From: JALQTD01 sp965656785
GTDB taxonomy: Bacteria > Bacteroidota > Bacteroidia > Flavobacteriales_D > Sanyastnellaceae
NCBI GenBank assembly: GCA_965656785.1
Contig: CBFHLY010000018.1
Location: 9,504 to 73,503 of the forward strand
Reading direction: 5' to 3'
DNA: 64,000 nt
Under the pieces are notes generated by a model that saw only the letters and a list, made by a program, of their open reading frames with translations, searched no databases and was not told the origin of the DNA. The first letter of the stretch is position 1, and every line of letters begins with the position of its first letter. A program made the position numbers and the translations under genes. Below are positions 60,519 to 64,000 of this stretch, one piece after another.

Positions 60519-63047
60519 ATGACAAACGAGGAGGTACAGGCGCGGCTTGCCGCGCTGCGGGCCGAATTGCACGCCCACAATCACCGGTACTACGTGCTTG
60601 CTGAGCCCACCATCACCGACCAGCAGTTCGACGAACGGATGGCCGAACTGGTGGCCTTGGAAGCCGCGCATCCCCAGTGGTTCGATCCCAATTCTCCCTC
60701 CGTTCGGGTGGGCGGCGATTTGACCGATCGCTTCGAAAAGGTGCCCCACCGCACCCCCATGCTGTCCCTCTCGAACACCTACAGTCCGGAGGAAGTGGCG
60801 GATTGGGCAGAACGAACCGACAAGCTCCTGGAGGGGGAGGCCGTGGAATTCGTGATGGAACTCAAATACGACGGCGTGGCCATCAGTCTGACGTACGAGA
60901 ACAGGGCATTGGTCCGCGCCATAACCCGCGGCGATGGCGAGGTGGGTGAGGACGTTACGGCCAACGTACGAACCATCAAATCCCTGCCCTTGAAGCTGGC
61001 CGATGGCGCCCCCGATTTCTTGGAAATCCGCGGGGAGATTTACTTTCCCTTCGAAGCGTTCGATGCCTTGAATGCCGAGCGCGATGAAGCGGGGGAGGAG
61101 CGTTTTGCCAACCCCCGCAACACCGCGGCGGGCACCTTGAAGCTGTTGGACAGCCGGGTGGTCGCAAAACGCGGATTGGACATCATGGTGTACGGCGTCC
61201 TCGAGGAGTCGACGCCATCCACGACACACGCTCAGGCGGTGAAAGAAGCCGCGGCTTGGGGATTCAAGGTTCCCGGGAAGGACTTGATGGAAGTGGGGGG
61301 CTGCGTTGAAGATGTGTTGGCCTTCATTCGCCGCTGGGACACCGCGCGGGCCGACTTGCCGTTTGCCATCGATGGCGTGGTCATCAAGGTGAACCGCTAC
61401 GACCAGCAGCGCGAGCTCGGCATGACGGCCAAGTCCCCGCGTTGGGCCATCGCATATAAGTTTCCTGCAGAACGGGTGACCACGGCCTTGCGCGGCATCA
61501 CCTACCAGGTCGGTAGAACCGGCGCCATCACGCCCGTAGCCGAACTCGACCCGGTGTTGCTTGCGGGGACCACGGTCCGGCGAGCCTCCCTCCACAATGC
61601 GAACCAAATCGCGGAACTGGATATCCGGTTGGGCGATCAGGTCTATGTCGAAAAAGGAGGCGAGATCATTCCGAAGGTCATCGGCGTGGACGAATCGGCG
61701 CGGAAGGCCGATTCCCAGCCGTTGGTGTACGCCACGCATTGTCCGGAATGCGGCTCGGAACTTGTCCGGAAGGAGGGGGAAGCCCAGCATTATTGCCCCA
61801 ATGCCGCCGCGTGTCCGCCTCAAGTAAAGGGACGCATCGAGCATTTTGTGGGCCGAAAAGCCCTGAACATTGAGGGCTTGGGGCCGGAATGGATCGAGTT
61901 ATTGGTGGACCAAGCGGGGTTCCGCTCAGGCAGCGATTTGTTCCAACTGCCGAAGCTCTTTGCCAAACCCGGCTGGCGTCAGGCGACGGGGGCCTGGAAA
62001 CTTCCGTCCAAGGTTCCCTCCGAGTTGGAAACCCGCTCGCGCATGTTGTTTGCAGCATCGAATTGGTTCTATCGCACGAGCAAAGGCGGAAGGCCTTCCA
62101 ACCCGGGGCACGCCACCATCGCCCGGAGCCAAGCCGATGCGGCGGCAGCGCACATGCCCGTTCAGGATGCTGAGTGGTCCCCGGTGTTTTTCGCCGCCAT
62201 GGGAGGGGCCAAGCCGGCCGAGAAAATGCGAGACTTCCTGCGTTCCCGACCCGGATTTCGGTGCATGCCGGCCTTGCGTTCCTTGGATTGGCGCGCCCTC
62301 TTGCAGGCGTGCGTGGCCGACCTGCCGACGGAGTGGAATGAGCGCATCGGGTCCGTTTCATTCGCCGATGAATTGATGGAGGGGCCTCTTGCGCTGGATT
62401 TCGCTTCAGACGCGTGGGGGTGGGCCGCAGCGGATTGGGCGCATTTCGAGGTGCTGCTCGACCGCCTCAGTCCCCGACGCCGAATCGCTTTTGGGGAGGT
62501 GCAGGCCGCGAATTTGGTTCAGGCGTTGGAAGGTGCACGGAACCGGACGTTCGCCCAAGTGCTCTTTGCGCTGGGCATCCGGCACGTTGGGGCCGAGGTG
62601 TCTTCCTGGTTGGCCGAATCGTTCCGGACCATTGAAGCCCTGCAAGCCGCCGACCGGGAGGCGCTCCTTGCCGTTCATGGCATCGGGGAGGAAATCGCCG
62701 ACAGCGTGCGGGCTTGGGCGGAGGATCCGAAGTCGCGCGAGGAAGTCGAGCGGCTCCGGGCGGCGGGGTTGCAATTCGAAGCCGATGGGGCCGAGCATGC
62801 TGACCGAGGAGACGCGCTCGCGGGTGGCACCTTCGTGATCACGGGCACGCACCCCGAACCCAGGGAGGTGTTGGCCGACCGGATTCGAAGCCAAGGGGGC
62901 AAAGTTTCAAGCGGCGTATCAAAGAACACCACGGCGCTCATCGCCGGGGAAAAGGCCGGGTCGAAGTTGGCGAAGGCTGAGGCCTTGTCCGTGGACGTTT
63001 GGTCCTACGAAGAGCTGATGCGTCGGTTGGGGGATGGATTGGATTGA
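60519..63047 (+). CDS. ligA: NAD+-dependent DNA ligase with large internal insertion
   Basis: LigA seals nicks in DNA using NAD+. The adenylation domain has the lysine motif ELKYDGV (Lys116), 'HRTPMLSLSNTY' and 'SPRWAIAYKFPAE'. The OB fold follows, then the zinc finger with Cys408, Cys411, Cys426 and Cys432. A helix-hairpin-helix region and a C-terminal BRCT domain (from about 770) complete it. At 842 residues it is ~170 longer than usual: between 'GSDLFQL' (471-477) and 'AANLVQALEGARNRTFAQVLFALGIRHVG' (from 663) lies about 185 residues where ~20 are normal. The insert is Trp/Arg/Ala-rich and uninterrupted in frame. The catalytic parts look intact. Confidence 0.95.
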   Translation: MTNEEVQARLAALRAELHAHNHRYYVLAEPTITDQQFDERMAELVALEAAHPQWFDPNSPSVRVGGDLTDRFEKVPHRTPMLSLSNTYSPEEVADWAERTDKLLEGEAVEFVMELKYDGVAISLTYENRALVRAITRGDGEVGEDVTANVRTIKSLPLKLADGAPDFLEIRGEIYFPFEAFDALNAERDEAGEERFANPRNTAAGTLKLLDSRVVAKRGLDIMVYGVLEESTPSTTHAQAVKEAAAWGFKVPGKDLMEVGGCVEDVLAFIRRWDTARADLPFAIDGVVIKVNRYDQQRELGMTAKSPRWAIAYKFPAERVTTALRGITYQVGRTGAITPVAELDPVLLAGTTVRRASLHNANQIAELDIRLGDQVYVEKGGEIIPKVIGVDESARKADSQPLVYATHCPECGSELVRKEGEAQHYCPNAAACPPQVKGRIEHFVGRKALNIEGLGPEWIELLVDQAGFRSGSDLFQLPKLFAKPGWRQATGAWKLPSKVPSELETRSRMLFAASNWFYRTSKGGRPSNPGHATIARSQADAAAAHMPVQDAEWSPVFFAAMGGAKPAEKMRDFLRSRPGFRCMPALRSLDWRALLQACVADLPTEWNERIGSVSFADELMEGPLALDFASDAWGWAAADWAHFEVLLDRLSPRRRIAFGEVQAANLVQALEGARNRTFAQVLFALGIRHVGAEVSSWLAESFRTIEALQAADREALLAVHGIGEEIADSVRAWAEDPKSREEVERLRAAGLQFEADGAEHADRGDALAGGTFVITGTHPEPREVLADRIRSQGGKVSSGVSKNTTALIAGEKAGSKLAKAEALSVDVWSYEELMRRLGDGLD

Positions 63048-63061
63048 TGCGGGATTTTTTG

Positions 63062-63069
63062 TACTTTCA
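63062..63069 (+). promoter_or_regulatory. -7-like box for the exonuclease/BRCT gene
   Basis: TACTTTCA lies eight bases upstream of the ATG at 63078. Confidence 0.38.
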
Positions 63070-63077
63070 AGCCCCTG

Positions 63078-63977
63078 ATGATGAAGGGGTTCGGAAGTTT
63101 TGTGGGCATTGATTTGGAGTGGGCGTCGAGCGTGCCGGGCAACGTGTGCGAGGTGGGGGTGGTGTGGTTCGAGCAGGGGGTCGCGGTCGATTCGTTCAAG
63201 TCGCTCGTCCGTCCGATTCACCCGGAGTGGGGTACTTGGCAGTATTTGAACCTCCCGTATCGCTTGGAGCAAGCGATGGAAGCGCCGTCGTTTGCCGAGA
63301 TTTGGTCAGCGCTCAGTCCGCGCCTTGCAGGCCAAACCCTGATCGCCCACAACGCACCGTCCGCCGAAGCGATCTACCTCGGAAGCGCCCTTGCCCATCA
63401 CGGCTTGGCCCCGCCGACCGGAAGCGAGCTCTACTGTTCCCTTCAACTCTCAAAACGCGTCTGGCCCAATCAAACGGCCCACGGTTTGCGGCGCATGGCG
63501 GCCCTGTTGAACTTGGAATTGGACCACCACGATCCGGAGAGCGACGCGCGTGCCTGCGGCGAAGTCGTTTTGGCGGCGGCGCACAGAACGGGAGCGCAGT
63601 CCCTTGCTGAACTGAAGCAGGCAGCGGCATGGCGTCCTACAGCGTTGCACTTGGAAGCGCCTGAACTGCCTAGCGCTCCCGTTGAATCCAGTGCGGCCCG
63701 CGTGTTTGGAGTGGAACTGACTCGATGGGAATCGCCCACGGTCTTTGAAGGAGTTCGGCGCGGAGATCGATTGGTGCTTTCGGGCCTCTCCGAGGCGGAA
63801 AAGCACCGCATTCGCGTTGAAGCCCGAGCCATGGGCCTGCGCCCCTCCACCACCTTGAACGCCCGAACCGCCTTTGTCGTGGCGGGGGAATTCATGGGGC
63901 CCGCGAAGTACGCGCGCTGTCAGGCCTTCCAAATCCCCATCATCTCTTCAGCAGATTGGGACAGCTTTCGCAACTGA
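63078..63977 (+). CDS. DnaQ-like exonuclease with C-terminal BRCT-like domain
   Basis: The 299-residue protein begins with a DEDDh 3'-5' exonuclease fold: Exo I is GIDLEW (Asp12, Glu14) and Exo III is HDPESD (His151, Asp156). At Exo II, where the pattern is HNAxFDxxxL, the sequence is HNAPSAEAIYL, so the metal-binding aspartate is replaced by Glu97. The last ~90 residues ('DRLVLSGLSEAEKHRIRVEARAMGLRP...FVVAGEFMGPAKYARCQAFQIPIIS') look like a BRCT domain. DnaQ-BRCT fusions resemble PolC-epsilon-like repair nucleases. It follows ligA by 30 bases on the same strand. Activity is uncertain because of the Exo II substitution. Confidence 0.82.
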   Translation: MMKGFGSFVGIDLEWASSVPGNVCEVGVVWFEQGVAVDSFKSLVRPIHPEWGTWQYLNLPYRLEQAMEAPSFAEIWSALSPRLAGQTLIAHNAPSAEAIYLGSALAHHGLAPPTGSELYCSLQLSKRVWPNQTAHGLRRMAALLNLELDHHDPESDARACGEVVLAAAHRTGAQSLAELKQAAAWRPTALHLEAPELPSAPVESSAARVFGVELTRWESPTVFEGVRRGDRLVLSGLSEAEKHRIRVEARAMGLRPSTTLNARTAFVVAGEFMGPAKYARCQAFQIPIISSADWDSFRN

Positions 63978-64000
63978 CGAAGCCTTAAAACGGCGATCCC

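Noticed and set aside
60468..61844. 458-codon open frame on the minus strand opposite ligA
   Set aside because: It lies antisense to clearly conserved ligase motifs and has an Arg/His/Gly-rich composition without any recognisable domain; long antisense frames are common in GC-rich genes.

Overview
The window is a compact, GC-rich chromosomal segment from a member of the Bacteroidota, most likely an aerobic, free-living Flavobacteriia-like lineage with unusually high GC. The evidence is: proteins with type IX secretion (T9SS) C-terminal tails, a gingipain-like C25 peptidase, a GldM C-domain homologue, a DUF4249-type lipoprotein, a TamB gene divergent from tsaD, a long (314 aa) NusB beside DUF1573 and yajC, and recurrent TAnnTTTG promoter boxes instead of Shine-Dalgarno sites. 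I see no tRNA, rRNA, insertion sequence, prophage or CRISPR array. No gap between genes exceeds 300 bases.

Layout. 1-7.1 kb: a truncated serine hydrolase, an Smr-domain protein, two secreted hypotheticals, a ferredoxin divergent from a LuxC-like acyl-CoA reductase, a DUF4249-like lipoprotein, a DUF7793-like protein and a T9SS cargo protein. 7.1-21.0 kb: tamB divergent from tsaD, a LytS-type kinase, a DEAD/DEAH helicase, ung, a WD40 protein, hisS, a degenerate kinase coupled to meaB, and a carboxypeptidase-regulatory-domain protein. 21.0-27.7 kb: a small membrane protein and a small lipoprotein, then a tightly overlapped four-gene operon (LysM/pseudo-transglycosylase, two SGNH esterases, MBOAT acyltransferase) that looks like a cell-envelope O-acetylation cassette. 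27.7-27.9 kb: an AT-rich intergenic region with a candidate structured small RNA. 27.9-34.5 kb: a large zinc metalloprotease divergent from a T9SS cargo pair that includes a C25 peptidase. 34.5-44.1 kb, all minus strand: nusB, DUF1573, yajC, nhaC, uvrA and a LOG protein, then htpG with an overlapping TerB-J-domain gene. 44.2-51.3 kb: a MuiA-like protein, a stand-alone GldM-C-like protein and the overlapping operon pepD-surE-X-lpxB-spoIID. 51.4-64 kb: parE-parC, an alpha-amylase-family lipoprotein coupled to mgsA and prmC, an S1C protease lipoprotein, a ligA with a large internal insertion, and a DnaQ-like/BRCT protein.

How the genes work together. Most of the window serves the cell envelope (TamB, LpxB, SpoIID, MBOAT/SGNH, T9SS cargo, proteases) and genome maintenance (UvrA, Ung, LigA, topoisomerase IV, helicase, exonuclease), with translation and stress functions between them. 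Genes are packed with 1-13 base overlaps, mostly ATGA or TGATG junctions, implying translational coupling. The most striking global signal is promoter architecture: twelve genes have a TAnnTTnG-like box followed by exactly four bases and then the start codon, which predicts leaderless or nearly leaderless mRNAs and helps choose starts. The most novel-looking local items are the candidate small RNA near 27.8 kb, the O-acetylation operon headed by a transglycosylase-like protein lacking its catalytic glutamate, and the roughly 165-residue insertion in LigA.
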